Shown piece after piece: positions 9,128-16,864 of a stretch of DNA of 64,000 nt (positions are counted from its first letter, which is position 1; each line of letters starts with the position of its first letter). The translations under genes and the position numbers were made by a program. The stretch is taken from positions 985,001-1,049,000 of the forward strand of contig NZ_JAUFQI010000001.1 of NCBI RefSeq assembly GCF_030409715.1, in the 5' to 3' direction. Under the pieces are notes generated by a model. It ran no database searches. It had not been told where the DNA came from and saw only the letters and a list, made by a program, of their open reading frames with translations. Source of the stretch: Reinekea marina (lineage in GTDB: Bacteria > Pseudomonadota > Gammaproteobacteria > Pseudomonadales > Natronospirillaceae).

Positions 9128-10831
9128 CTAGAAGTTCATCGAGAATTCTACAACTGCGCCCATGTCTTGAATGAGTACCGCCCAATCATCCAAGGAAGTA
9201 GGTTTCGCCCAAGCACTGATTTCAACGCCTACGCCAAATGGCGTTAAGCCAATACCACCTGAAACCACACTGCTGTTTTCAACACTTAAGTTAGCGCGGT
9301 AACCTGCACGAAGTGCCGCCCAGCCCCATGCGTTGACTTCACCGCCTAAACCGAAGTACCGCGTAGGTACACCGTATTTCAGCGGTTTGTTTTCAGTGAT
9401 GTCTAGATCTACAGCCACTTTAGTGAACTTAGTTTCATGTGCGGCACCAACACGCAATTTAGGGCGAATGAGTAATTCAGTGCCCGACTTACTTTCCAAT
9501 GTCCAAGGGATCAAATCTTTTAAAGCCACCCCTGCACGAACTTTACCGTAGAAGTCCCAAGTTTTTGCGGCACCAAAATCAACGTTAACACGCATAAGCG
9601 AAGTAGTGTTGTTTAGAAAGTAGCCTGATGGGTCGGCCGATAACTGATCCATTTCAGAAGAAGAGTTTGATAAATTAATGGTTTTTTCAAAGATATTGAT
9701 TGATTGAATCTTTGGAGTTACACCAAAAGCAATGTCTTCACCGCCAACAACAAATCGGCGTGCGGCTGATACACTCACTTCAGTAATGTTTGCGCCAACA
9801 AACTCTATTTCACTTTGAGGGTCTTCGCCCAATGAAAAGTTAATGGAGCCGTTGACGATGGTGCCGTTTGACCCATTGAAATTGTCTAATGCTATTCGGG
9901 AATCGTCGACATCTCCTTGCGCGTCTATAATTGCTTGTTCTTTAACTGCTAACTCGTCTTCCCAGGCTTGATACTCTGGGCTACCAAATGCCGGAGCATT
10001 TTGAAAATGTAGGGTTAAATCTGCATTGGCCGCAGCTAAGGCTGATACGGCAGCAGTTAAATTTGTTGCTTCTGTTGAATATTCTGATAAATCGCCAGTT
10101 AGATCTACAATTGGGTCTAAATCTTCAGAGGCTACATTTAATGTGGAGCCAACAGCCGTATTGGTCGATATACCTACCGCCAAACCTAAGCCTTCACTTG
10201 GTAGTGCAGCATTTAAAATATCTAAGCCTAAACCCAACTGCAATGGCTTACTTGATAGGCCAGTTAAATCACTTTGTGCTGAACGAGACGTGTTGTTTAA
10301 ATTTGAAACTTGGGTGCTTACAGAGACAACCGTTGTATCCAAAGTGGCCGAATTACTAGATAAAGAGGCTGAAGCATTTCCTAAATCATCAACAGCTGTT
10401 TCGTATGCTGGTTGGTCATTATTATCTACTGCAGTTTCAATATCCAGAATGGCTTGAGTAATATCATCAACATCGCCACCAATTGCTGTCATCGTCGTAG
10501 CTATGTCACCCACCGCAGATTCAAGAGCAGCCGAATCAATCGTTTGAACTTGATCCCAAGTACCGCCTGATTCTGTAAATGCGCCTGCGCTTTTGATAAA
10601 CCCTTTCGAATCGTCCACATAAAACTTGAAGCTCGGTAGCGTCATACCAAAACCCACGCCGTCATACTGGTCTGCTAGCAATGCTGGGTTGAAATTCACA
10701 GCATTTTGAACTTCAGAAGAGGCCACGCCGGTATTACCCATGGCATTAGATTGAGCATCGTTGCCGTTGAATGGCGTTGCAATGGCACTGCCTGCAACCG
10801 TTATTGCTACAGCTAAAAGGGTCTTTTTCAT
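9128..10831 (-). CDS. TraF-like outer-membrane beta-barrel protein
   Basis: Resembles the chromosomal proteins annotated as conjugal transfer protein TraF (TraF_2 family), a FadL/PorV-like outer-membrane fold. A Sec signal peptide covers residues 1-18 (cleavage after SAIA). It is followed by NAMGNTGVASSEVQNAVNFNPALLA, a plug-like start seen in PorV/FadL proteins. Residues of about 85-190 and 240-310 are alanine- and aspartate-rich, low-complexity and probably helical, inserted between barrel segments. The C-terminal half alternates like a barrel and the protein ends in phenylalanine (FSMNF), the usual outer-membrane sorting signal. At 567 aa it is long for the family. Nothing nearby is a conjugation gene, so the family name should not be read as function. 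Confidence 0.8.
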   Translation of the reverse strand: MKKTLLAVAITVAGSAIATPFNGNDAQSNAMGNTGVASSEVQNAVNFNPALLADQYDGVGFGMTLPSFKFYVDDSKGFIKSAGAFTESGGTWDQVQTIDSAALESAVGDIATTMTAIGGDVDDITQAILDIETAVDNNDQPAYETAVDDLGNASASLSSNSATLDTTVVSVSTQVSNLNNTSRSAQSDLTGLSSKPLQLGLGLDILNAALPSEGLGLAVGISTNTAVGSTLNVASEDLDPIVDLTGDLSEYSTEATNLTAAVSALAAANADLTLHFQNAPAFGSPEYQAWEDELAVKEQAIIDAQGDVDDSRIALDNFNGSNGTIVNGSINFSLGEDPQSEIEFVGANITEVSVSAARRFVVGGEDIAFGVTPKIQSINIFEKTINLSNSSSEMDQLSADPSGYFLNNTTSLMRVNVDFGAAKTWDFYGKVRAGVALKDLIPWTLESKSGTELLIRPKLRVGAAHETKFTKVAVDLDITENKPLKYGVPTRYFGLGGEVNAWGWAALRAGYRANLSVENSSVVSGGIGLTPFGVGVEISAWAKPTSLDDWAVLIQDMGAVVEFSMNF

Positions 10832-11102
10832 GGAAATTCCTAATGGTTTTTATCGTCAATAGTGTCTAGCTTAGTCTATTCGATGAGGCTTGGCACCGTA
10901 ACGAGCGGTTATTGTTGCCCTTTGCTTTGAAAAAAGCACTGTATAGGTCTTTTTTTAGCCATATTAGCGCTGTTAGCCGATTAATTGGCACTCGCTTGTT
11001 CAATGAGAGTCGAATCCGTGACGTATTGACCACCGTTATCAGTAATTTGAAACAAAAAAGTCGTTTGGGTTTCTTCGTTGGAAAAGTTTTTTAAGATTTG
11101 CC
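10832..11102. other. divergent intergenic region, TraF-like gene / flgP
   Basis: No convincing gene. A 60-codon frame at 10912-11094 lacks a ribosome-binding site and known features. The only clear signal in the wider gap is the sigma-28-type promoter at 11103-11129. Confidence 0.6.
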
Positions 11103-11129
11103 TAAGGCTTTTTCATTGCACGCCGATAC
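11103..11129 (+). promoter_or_regulatory. candidate sigma-28 (FliA) promoter for flgP-flgT
   Basis: TAAGGCTT, then exactly 11 bases, then GCCGATAC. The enterobacterial sigma-28 consensus is TAAAGTTT-N11-GCCGATAA, so 13 of 16 positions agree and the spacing is exact. It lies 44 bp before the flgP start codon, suiting late flagellar gene control. Confidence 0.75.
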
Positions 11130-11173
11130 ACACATCAAAGCAGCAATTCAGCGGCATCGCAGTGGAGTGACCT

Positions 11174-11770
11174 ATGACTGTACGTAATTTATTTCTCATG
11201 GCTTTTATATTGGTATTTTCGACCAGTTGCAGTATGTGGCCTTTTAACAGCAAGCAAAAGAAAGTCGACGAAATTGTTTCTAACGTGAAGCAAATTAATG
11301 AGAAGCTTCCTCCGATGGAACCAATGGTGCTTCGTGTGACTGGCTATGGTGCTATTAATCCAACGACACGAAATTTAACCGAAGTCCAAAAGCGCTTATT
11401 AGCCATGCGTGCTTCCAAGTTAGATGCGTATCGTACTTTAGCTGAGCGTGTTTATGGTACCCAAATCATCGGTAACTCTACGGTTGAAAATCTTGTGGTG
11501 CAAAACGATCAGTATCGCTCTTTTGTCGATGCGAAAATAATTGGTGCTAACGTAATTTATCAAGATGCCTTACCCGATGGCAGCTATGAAACCATGGTTG
11601 AAATGATTATTGATGAAGGCTTCCGTAACTGCTTGGCCAGCCAAAATAATGGCCGACAAAACTCAAGTTGTGCCTCTAGCGCGTTACACGATTTAGATTC
11701 TATATCTCGTAACAGTTTAACGGCACAAGGTGTTGAGTCTTCGGGTTCTGGTTTGTACTTTATAGAGTAA
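11174..11770 (+). CDS. flgP: FlgP-like outer-membrane lipoprotein (LPP20 family)
   Basis: An outer-membrane lipoprotein belonging to the accessory ring parts of polar sheathed or sodium-driven flagella, as described in Vibrio. The 198-aa precursor starts with a hydrophobic signal peptide and a cysteine at residue 19 (FSTSC), a slightly unusual lipobox because the -3 residue is serine. The LPP20 domain follows: VTGYGAI, then KRLLAMRASKLDAYRTLAERVYG, which is the family signature. A cysteine pair near the C-terminus (RNCLAS and SSCASS) may form a disulfide. flgT follows 16 bp later. The flgO gene that often accompanies the pair is not present here. Confidence 0.85.
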   Translation: MTVRNLFLMAFILVFSTSCSMWPFNSKQKKVDEIVSNVKQINEKLPPMEPMVLRVTGYGAINPTTRNLTEVQKRLLAMRASKLDAYRTLAERVYGTQIIGNSTVENLVVQNDQYRSFVDAKIIGANVIYQDALPDGSYETMVEMIIDEGFRNCLASQNNGRQNSSCASSALHDLDSISRNSLTAQGVESSGSGLYFIE

Positions 11771-11786
11771 TGATAGGGGCAGAGTG

Positions 11787-13019
11787 ATGAAAATTTTTAG
11801 GCACATTCAAACGATTGTCGCTTTGCTTGTACTTTTAACGACAGGCGCTGCTGCGCAATCTTCTATGCCCGATCTTCGAATGGTCGAAGCGCAAGGGTTT
11901 GCACCTGTTGAGTTTAATGATGAAAACAGCGCCCGTATGCGCGCATTGCGAAATGCCATCGAAAACGCCTCACTACAAGGGGCATCAAATATTCAAAGCA
12001 CTCAGGTTATGGAGCAGGGCAACCTCACGGTCGACTACTTACGTGTGAGCAGCTCTGCAAAAGTTTCCGATGTACAAGTTATGAGTGAATCGCGTGAAGG
12101 CGATTTATATAAGGTTTCGATTCTTGCGAAGGTCGACCCTAAAAAGATGTGCGCTAATGTGATGTCGAATCATTTTCGAAAATCGGTAGCGGTCACGGGG
12201 TTCCCCATGGAGCACCCCGAACACACTTCGTTAGGGCGATTAGGCTCGGTTGATCGATCACTGGCTGCATTGTTGGTGAATGATCTCAGCGGTTTGAATG
12301 GCGTGCGTGTTCTAAATGCTAACTACATGACGCTGTACCCAAATTCTGAAAGTGCACCCACGCAAATTTCACCTCGTATGACATTAACCCGCGCTGTTAC
12401 GGCCGCGAAAGATTTAGGGGTTCAGTTTGTTGTTTCTGGTGTAATACGAGATTTGGCAATGGAAAATCCAGATGCTCCGAGAGCGAGTAATTGGGACGGG
12501 TGGCTAAAAAAAGTTGGCATCAGTAAAGCCTCACGCACTCGTCATTTTGTACTCGATATATTTGTCCATGATGGCTATTCAGGTGCCTTGGTATTTCAGA
12601 CTCGGTATCGCACATACGGAATTTGGAACGAACGTAACAACGCCCAAGTCGGTTTTGGTACCGCTAAGTTCTTTTCAACTAACTACGGCGAACAAGTCAG
12701 AATTATGTTGAACCAAGCCGTGGACGACTTGCAAGAAACCATTCAATGCCAGCCATTCATGGCGACGATTGCTCAAGTGAATGGCAAGCGCATATATATA
12801 TCTAGTGGTGCTGAAAGTGGGTTACGACCTGGAGACTATTTATCGGTTTATCGAACCAGTCAAAAATTTGATCGCCAAGGTGAAAGCTTCTGGCAAATTA
12901 CCGATACTCGTTTAGTTGCTCAAGTAAAGCAGGTACAACCCTATTATGCAGTGGCTGATCTACCAATAGATGCTGATCGATTGAATCTGCAAATGGATGA
13001 CATCATCATGGCTTGGTAA
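11787..13019 (+). CDS. flgT: flagellar assembly protein T (H-ring component)
   Basis: Periplasmic protein that builds the H ring around the flagellar basal body and helps anchor the MotX/MotY stator ring in Vibrio-type sodium-driven motors. About 410 aa with a signal peptide ending near GAAAQ. An N-terminal domain (VEAQGFAPV... ARMRALRNAIENASLQGA) resembles the LPP20/FlgT-N fold. A middle domain follows (VAVTGFPM... FVVSGVIRDL), and the C-terminal domain is SH3-like (GKRIYISSGAESGLRPGDYLSVYR). I use the ATG at 11787; a GTG one codon upstream is possible. It shares the sigma-28-type promoter with flgP and ends 7 bp from the convergent apaH. Confidence 0.9.
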   Translation: MKIFRHIQTIVALLVLLTTGAAAQSSMPDLRMVEAQGFAPVEFNDENSARMRALRNAIENASLQGASNIQSTQVMEQGNLTVDYLRVSSSAKVSDVQVMSESREGDLYKVSILAKVDPKKMCANVMSNHFRKSVAVTGFPMEHPEHTSLGRLGSVDRSLAALLVNDLSGLNGVRVLNANYMTLYPNSESAPTQISPRMTLTRAVTAAKDLGVQFVVSGVIRDLAMENPDAPRASNWDGWLKKVGISKASRTRHFVLDIFVHDGYSGALVFQTRYRTYGIWNERNNAQVGFGTAKFFSTNYGEQVRIMLNQAVDDLQETIQCQPFMATIAQVNGKRIYISSGAESGLRPGDYLSVYRTSQKFDRQGESFWQITDTRLVAQVKQVQPYYAVADLPIDADRLNLQMDDIIMAW

Positions 13020-13026
13020 TTAGGCG

Positions 13027-13851
13027 CTAAACCTGATAAAACACCAAGCCATTGCTGTTGCAGTGGGTGCGCTCGCCGCTGTCTAAGTTCATCATTGTCA
13101 TGTCATTACCCCAAACGTATCCGGTATCGAGCGCCAATACATCATCGTTACCGGTTATGCCCCTTAGCGCGGCCCAATGCCCAAAAACCAACGTATGTTG
13201 TCTCTTTATCGGCCATTCGAACCACGGCTTCATGCCATTGGGTGCGTTACTTGCTTCGCCATTGTGACTAAAATTGAGTTTGCCATGTAAGTCTGTAAAT
13301 CGCATTCTAGTGAAGGCGTTGATCACGTATCGTATACGATCAAACCCGTTAAGTTCATCGCGCCAAGTGTCTGGGCTATTGCCATACATGACCTTCAAGA
13401 AATCGCTGCGCAGCTTATCGTTACGAAGAATTTCTTCGGCTTCATGAGCGAGTGCGATCGCTTGTGTATCGGACCAGCACGGCGGTATGCCGGCGTGGGT
13501 TAAAATAAGTTTGCGTTCAACATCTCGAATCAATAAAGGTTGTTGTACCAACCAAGCTAAGTCTTCGTTGATGGTCGGCGATGAGAGGGTGTCTAAAATA
13601 TCCGGGCTGTTGGTCGATTTTACGCCCGCGTGAATCGCTAATAGGTGTAAATCATGGTTCCCTAATACAGTGCTGGCACTGTCGCTCATCTCTCTCACAA
13701 ACCTCAAGCAGCCGGCTGAGTTTGGTCCTCGATTCACTAAATCGCCTGTCAGCCAAAGATGGTCCTGGCTGGGGTCAAAATTTACGTGATCAAGAAGCAT
13801 CTTCAAAGGGTCTAAGCACCCTTGAAGATCGCCCACTGCATACAAAGACAT
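13027..13851 (-). CDS. apaH: diadenosine tetraphosphatase (symmetrical)
   Basis: Cleaves Ap4A to two ADP; it also removes Np4 caps from RNA in E. coli. The 274-aa protein is a calcineurin-like metallophosphoesterase with the ordered motifs GDLQGC (7-12), GDLVNRGP (36-43) and GNHD (64-67), then LTHAGIPP and, near the end, GHWAALRG. It is the last gene of the lptD-surA-pdxA-rsmA run. In many gammaproteobacteria apaG lies between rsmA and apaH; here only 8 bp separate them, so apaG is absent from this place. Confidence 0.97.
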   Translation of the reverse strand: MSLYAVGDLQGCLDPLKMLLDHVNFDPSQDHLWLTGDLVNRGPNSAGCLRFVREMSDSASTVLGNHDLHLLAIHAGVKSTNSPDILDTLSSPTINEDLAWLVQQPLLIRDVERKLILTHAGIPPCWSDTQAIALAHEAEEILRNDKLRSDFLKVMYGNSPDTWRDELNGFDRIRYVINAFTRMRFTDLHGKLNFSHNGEASNAPNGMKPWFEWPIKRQHTLVFGHWAALRGITGNDDVLALDTGYVWGNDMTMMNLDSGERTHCNSNGLVFYQV

Positions 13852-13859
13852 GGTGGTTC

Positions 13860-14639
13860 CTATTCGCTAATTACATTCGCGATATCGACAAAGGTTTTAA
13901 TGCTGAGCGTTTCTGCTCGGGCACTTGGGTCTACATCGATAGAGGTGAGTTGTTCGTCGTTGACAATACCTTTTAAATTATTGCGTAATGTTTTACGACG
14001 CTGGGCGAATGCCGCTTTGACCACTTTTTCAAATGTTGCAAAATCATTTGCAGGGTGTTTTATTTCTTTGCGCGGCTCTAATCGTACGATAGCGGAATCT
14101 ACTTTTGGCGCAGGGTCAAAACTGCCAGGAGGCACGGTAAATAAATAGCGTGTTTGGCACTGGTACTGCATCATAATGCCTAAACGGCCATAGGCTTTTT
14201 CACCCGGTGCCGCGCATAGGCGTTCTACCACTTCTTTTTGCAACATAAAATGCATGTCTTGAATAATGGGCGCGTAACTGAGTAGGTGAAACATCAGTGG
14301 TGTTGAAATGTTGTAGGGTAAGTTACCTACTAAACGCAACGGGCGCTCATCTGTGTGTAATGCAGCAAAGTCAAACTGCATAGCGTCGGCTTCGTGTATC
14401 GTCAGTGCTTGGGCATTGAAGAATTGAGCGCGTAAAATTGGGATTAAATCGCGATCGAGTTCAATCACATCTAAGTGCCCATCTGTTGCTTCTAACAAAG
14501 GCTCAGTAATAGCGCCTCTACCGGGTCCAATTTCTACCAAATGTTGGTCTGGTTTGGGCGCGATGCTGCTGATGATTTTATCGATGACATGAGAGTCATG
14601 GAGGAAGTTTTGTCCAAATCGTTTACGAGCTTTATGCAT
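13860..14639 (-). CDS. rsmA: 16S rRNA (adenine1518/1519-N6)-dimethyltransferase
   Basis: KsgA/RsmA dimethylates two adjacent adenines in helix 45 of 16S rRNA, a late step in small-subunit maturation. 259 aa. Motifs: GQNFLHD (9-15), the SAM-binding VEIGPGRG (35-42) and the catalytic NLPYNIS (106-112). A C-terminal helical part ends with the [11 protein letters not shown] block. Its start overlaps the pdxA stop by eight bases, so translation of the two is probably coupled. Confidence 0.98.
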   Translation of the reverse strand: MHKARKRFGQNFLHDSHVIDKIISSIAPKPDQHLVEIGPGRGAITEPLLEATDGHLDVIELDRDLIPILRAQFFNAQALTIHEADAMQFDFAALHTDERPLRLVGNLPYNISTPLMFHLLSYAPIIQDMHFMLQKEVVERLCAAPGEKAYGRLGIMMQYQCQTRYLFTVPPGSFDPAPKVDSAIVRLEPRKEIKHPANDFATFEKVVKAAFAQRRKTLRNNLKGIVNDEQLTSIDVDPSARAETLSIKTFVDIANVISE

Positions 14640-15633
14640 AGCGTTTCTCCCGGTGCATAGCCATGGTGTACGCCGTGGTCAGGGCAGTTGTAAGTGAGCC
14701 GGTATTGGCGTGGCCTGTGCCGGCTAAATCGAGGGCCGTACCATGATCCACCGAAGTTCGAATAAAGGGTAGGCCAAGGGTGATATTTACCGCGTTCCCA
14801 AAGCCTTTATACTTTAAAACGGGCAACCCTTGATCATGGTACATCGCCAATACGGCATCAGCGCCATCTAAATAGTGCGGTTGAAAAAGAGTGTCGGCTG
14901 GCAGAGGCCCTATTAAATTTAGTTTCATGGCTCTCAGTTTTTCGAGTGCTGGAATAATTGTATCAATCTCTTCGCGCCCTAAGTGACCGTCTTCACCCGC
15001 GTGCGGATTCAAACCCGATACTAATATTTTTGGCTGCGAACAGCCGAAATCTTGTTGCAACGCGGCATATAATATAGCGATTGTTGAATGCAGTTTTGTC
15101 GGTGTTATAGCCGAAGGAACTTCAGCCAACGGTAAATGCGTGGTGACTAGCGCCACACGCAAACCTTCGGTGGCTAACATCATAACAACATCTTCAACAC
15201 CACAAGCATCGCGCAGGTATTCCGTGTGGCCGGTAAAAGGTAAGCCAGCGTCATTGATGATACTTTTATGTACAGGGCCCGTTACGATGCCAGCAACGTG
15301 TTGGTTTTGAGCGCAATCAATGGCAGCGTCTAAGGTTTCTAACACGTAGGAGGCATTTAATGCTGAGAGCTCACCTGCATTGCAGTGCGTTTTTAAGGGG
15401 ATGTCATACACATACAGGTTGCCGGGCTTTGCGGCACTTAGTGTGGCGAAATCCTCAATACTAACCAAGGTTAACGTGATATTTAATTGCAACACTTCAG
15501 CGCGACGGGCTAATAATTCTGCAGATGCAAACGCGACTACACAGATATCACCGCCAGCATGAGCCAGTTGCAAAACAACATCTGGACCAATACCGGCAGG
15601 TTCACCTGGAGTAATCGCTAATGGCCGAATCAT
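14632..15633 (-). CDS. pdxA: 4-hydroxythreonine-4-phosphate dehydrogenase
   Basis: Oxidises 4-phosphohydroxy-L-threonine in the DXP-dependent route to pyridoxal phosphate. The 333-aa protein begins with [15 protein letters not shown] and has the zinc-ligand and substrate motifs [21 protein letters not shown] and [15 protein letters not shown], followed by [16 protein letters not shown], all strongly conserved in PdxA. The start overlaps the surA stop by four bases and the 3' end overlaps rsmA, the standard operon arrangement. Confidence 0.98.
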   Translation of the reverse strand: MIRPLAITPGEPAGIGPDVVLQLAHAGGDICVVAFASAELLARRAEVLQLNITLTLVSIEDFATLSAAKPGNLYVYDIPLKTHCNAGELSALNASYVLETLDAAIDCAQNQHVAGIVTGPVHKSIINDAGLPFTGHTEYLRDACGVEDVVMMLATEGLRVALVTTHLPLAEVPSAITPTKLHSTIAILYAALQQDFGCSQPKILVSGLNPHAGEDGHLGREEIDTIIPALEKLRAMKLNLIGPLPADTLFQPHYLDGADAVLAMYHDQGLPVLKYKGFGNAVNITLGLPFIRTSVDHGTALDLAGTGHANTGSLTTALTTAYTMAMHREKRYA

Positions 15634-16847
15634 GGGCGATACTCGATAAACGATTCAGCCAGCAGTTCAGTTTGCCAGCGTTGAATAGCTTCTTGGAAGC
15701 GTCTATTTTGCAATTGACTTCGAATTTGATTCCGCAATACATCTAAGCCAACATTACGAGTGCGCTTATCTTCTACTCGAAGAATATGGAATCCAAATCG
15801 AGTTTTAAATACGGGAGACAGCGCATTGATGTCTGACGCTTTTGCAGCGGCTGCGAACTCTTTAGCATATGAGTCTAAAGTAGCCCAGCCCAAAGACCCC
15901 CCAACACCACGAGTACCAATGTCGTCACTGAATTGATCGGCTAATTCTGCCATATCAGCACCGCTTTCTATTTGGCTGCGCAAATTTTCGATGGCCGCTT
16001 TTGCCGACGCTTCGTCGAGTAAGGCATCTGACTTTATTAAAATATGGCGAATATTAAATTCTTGAATGTTCACTTGCTGAGCGTCGGTTTTGTTGATCAA
16101 TTGCCCCACGTGAACGGCATTTTCTTTTTCGATCAAAATGGCTTCGTTCTCTTTAAGCACAGGCACTAACGTTTTAAATACCGTCGGAATGGCATCGAGC
16201 TTTCGCAATCCTAAATCTTTAGCGTTTGGGTCAAGTTTCAGAGATTGTCCTCGGTTTAGGTTGTCGGTTAAGGCTTGGGCTTGTGCCAACTCAGAAACTG
16301 GGAATTGGCGGTAATAAAGCTGATATTCAATGTCTTGCAATGATTGACCGGCCTGGCTGTTGATAAAGCGTTCTACTTCGGCTTCAGATACATAAACCGA
16401 ACTCGCAACGGCGCGCCGATGAACTTCATTCAGTAACAGCTCTTTGGAAATTTGAGTACGGAATGAGGCAATGGTTTGGCCTTGCGCTTTTACCGCTGCA
16501 AGTAATTGCTCTGTGGTCGCATTTTGGCGTTGAGCAATGGTGTTGATAGCGTTGTCGATATTGGCTTGAGGAATGGTTAAATTCATTTTGTCGGCGATTT
16601 GGTATTGCAACGATTCAAGTACGAGTTGATCGAGCACTTGTTTTTCTAAAATGGCATCGGCCGGTAAGACGTTAGGGTTTGTTCGATACTGCATTTTTAC
16701 GTTTGCGATGCGGGCGTCGAGTTCTAGTTGAGTCACGATATCATCATTAGCGATGGCTCGTATGCGATCTAACGTGTCGGCTTGAGCAACTACGCTTGCC
16801 AAAAAAATCAAAGGTGCTGCACAAAAGATAACTAAAGTTTGTTTCAT
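15630..16847 (-). CDS. surA: periplasmic chaperone and peptidyl-prolyl isomerase SurA
   Basis: Escorts unfolded outer-membrane proteins, including LptD, through the periplasm. About 405 aa. The signal peptide ends at VVAQA. An N-terminal SurA domain opens with [22 protein letters not shown], followed by two parvulin domains. The second ([11 protein letters not shown]... [12 protein letters not shown]) is well conserved. The first (residues around 170-260) has lost the usual IxHIL and FGFHIL landmarks and is probably not catalytic. I chose the ATG at 16847; a TTG at 16859 has a better-placed AGG and would add four residues. It begins 5-17 bp after lptD. Confidence 0.95.
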   Translation of the reverse strand: MKQTLVIFCAAPLIFLASVVAQADTLDRIRAIANDDIVTQLELDARIANVKMQYRTNPNVLPADAILEKQVLDQLVLESLQYQIADKMNLTIPQANIDNAINTIAQRQNATTEQLLAAVKAQGQTIASFRTQISKELLLNEVHRRAVASSVYVSEAEVERFINSQAGQSLQDIEYQLYYRQFPVSELAQAQALTDNLNRGQSLKLDPNAKDLGLRKLDAIPTVFKTLVPVLKENEAILIEKENAVHVGQLINKTDAQQVNIQEFNIRHILIKSDALLDEASAKAAIENLRSQIESGADMAELADQFSDDIGTRGVGGSLGWATLDSYAKEFAAAAKASDINALSPVFKTRFGFHILRVEDKRTRNVGLDVLRNQIRSQLQNRRFQEAIQRWQTELLAESFIEYRP

Positions 16848-16864
16848 GTTAGTGGCCAATAAAC

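Noticed and set aside
9128..10831. A conjugative or integrative element suggested by the TraF-like gene
   Set aside because: No other transfer, relaxase or integrase gene lies nearby, and TraF-like barrels occur widely as chromosomal genes.
10912..11094. 60-codon frame before flgP
   Set aside because: No ribosome-binding site or conserved features; low-complexity AT-rich gap.
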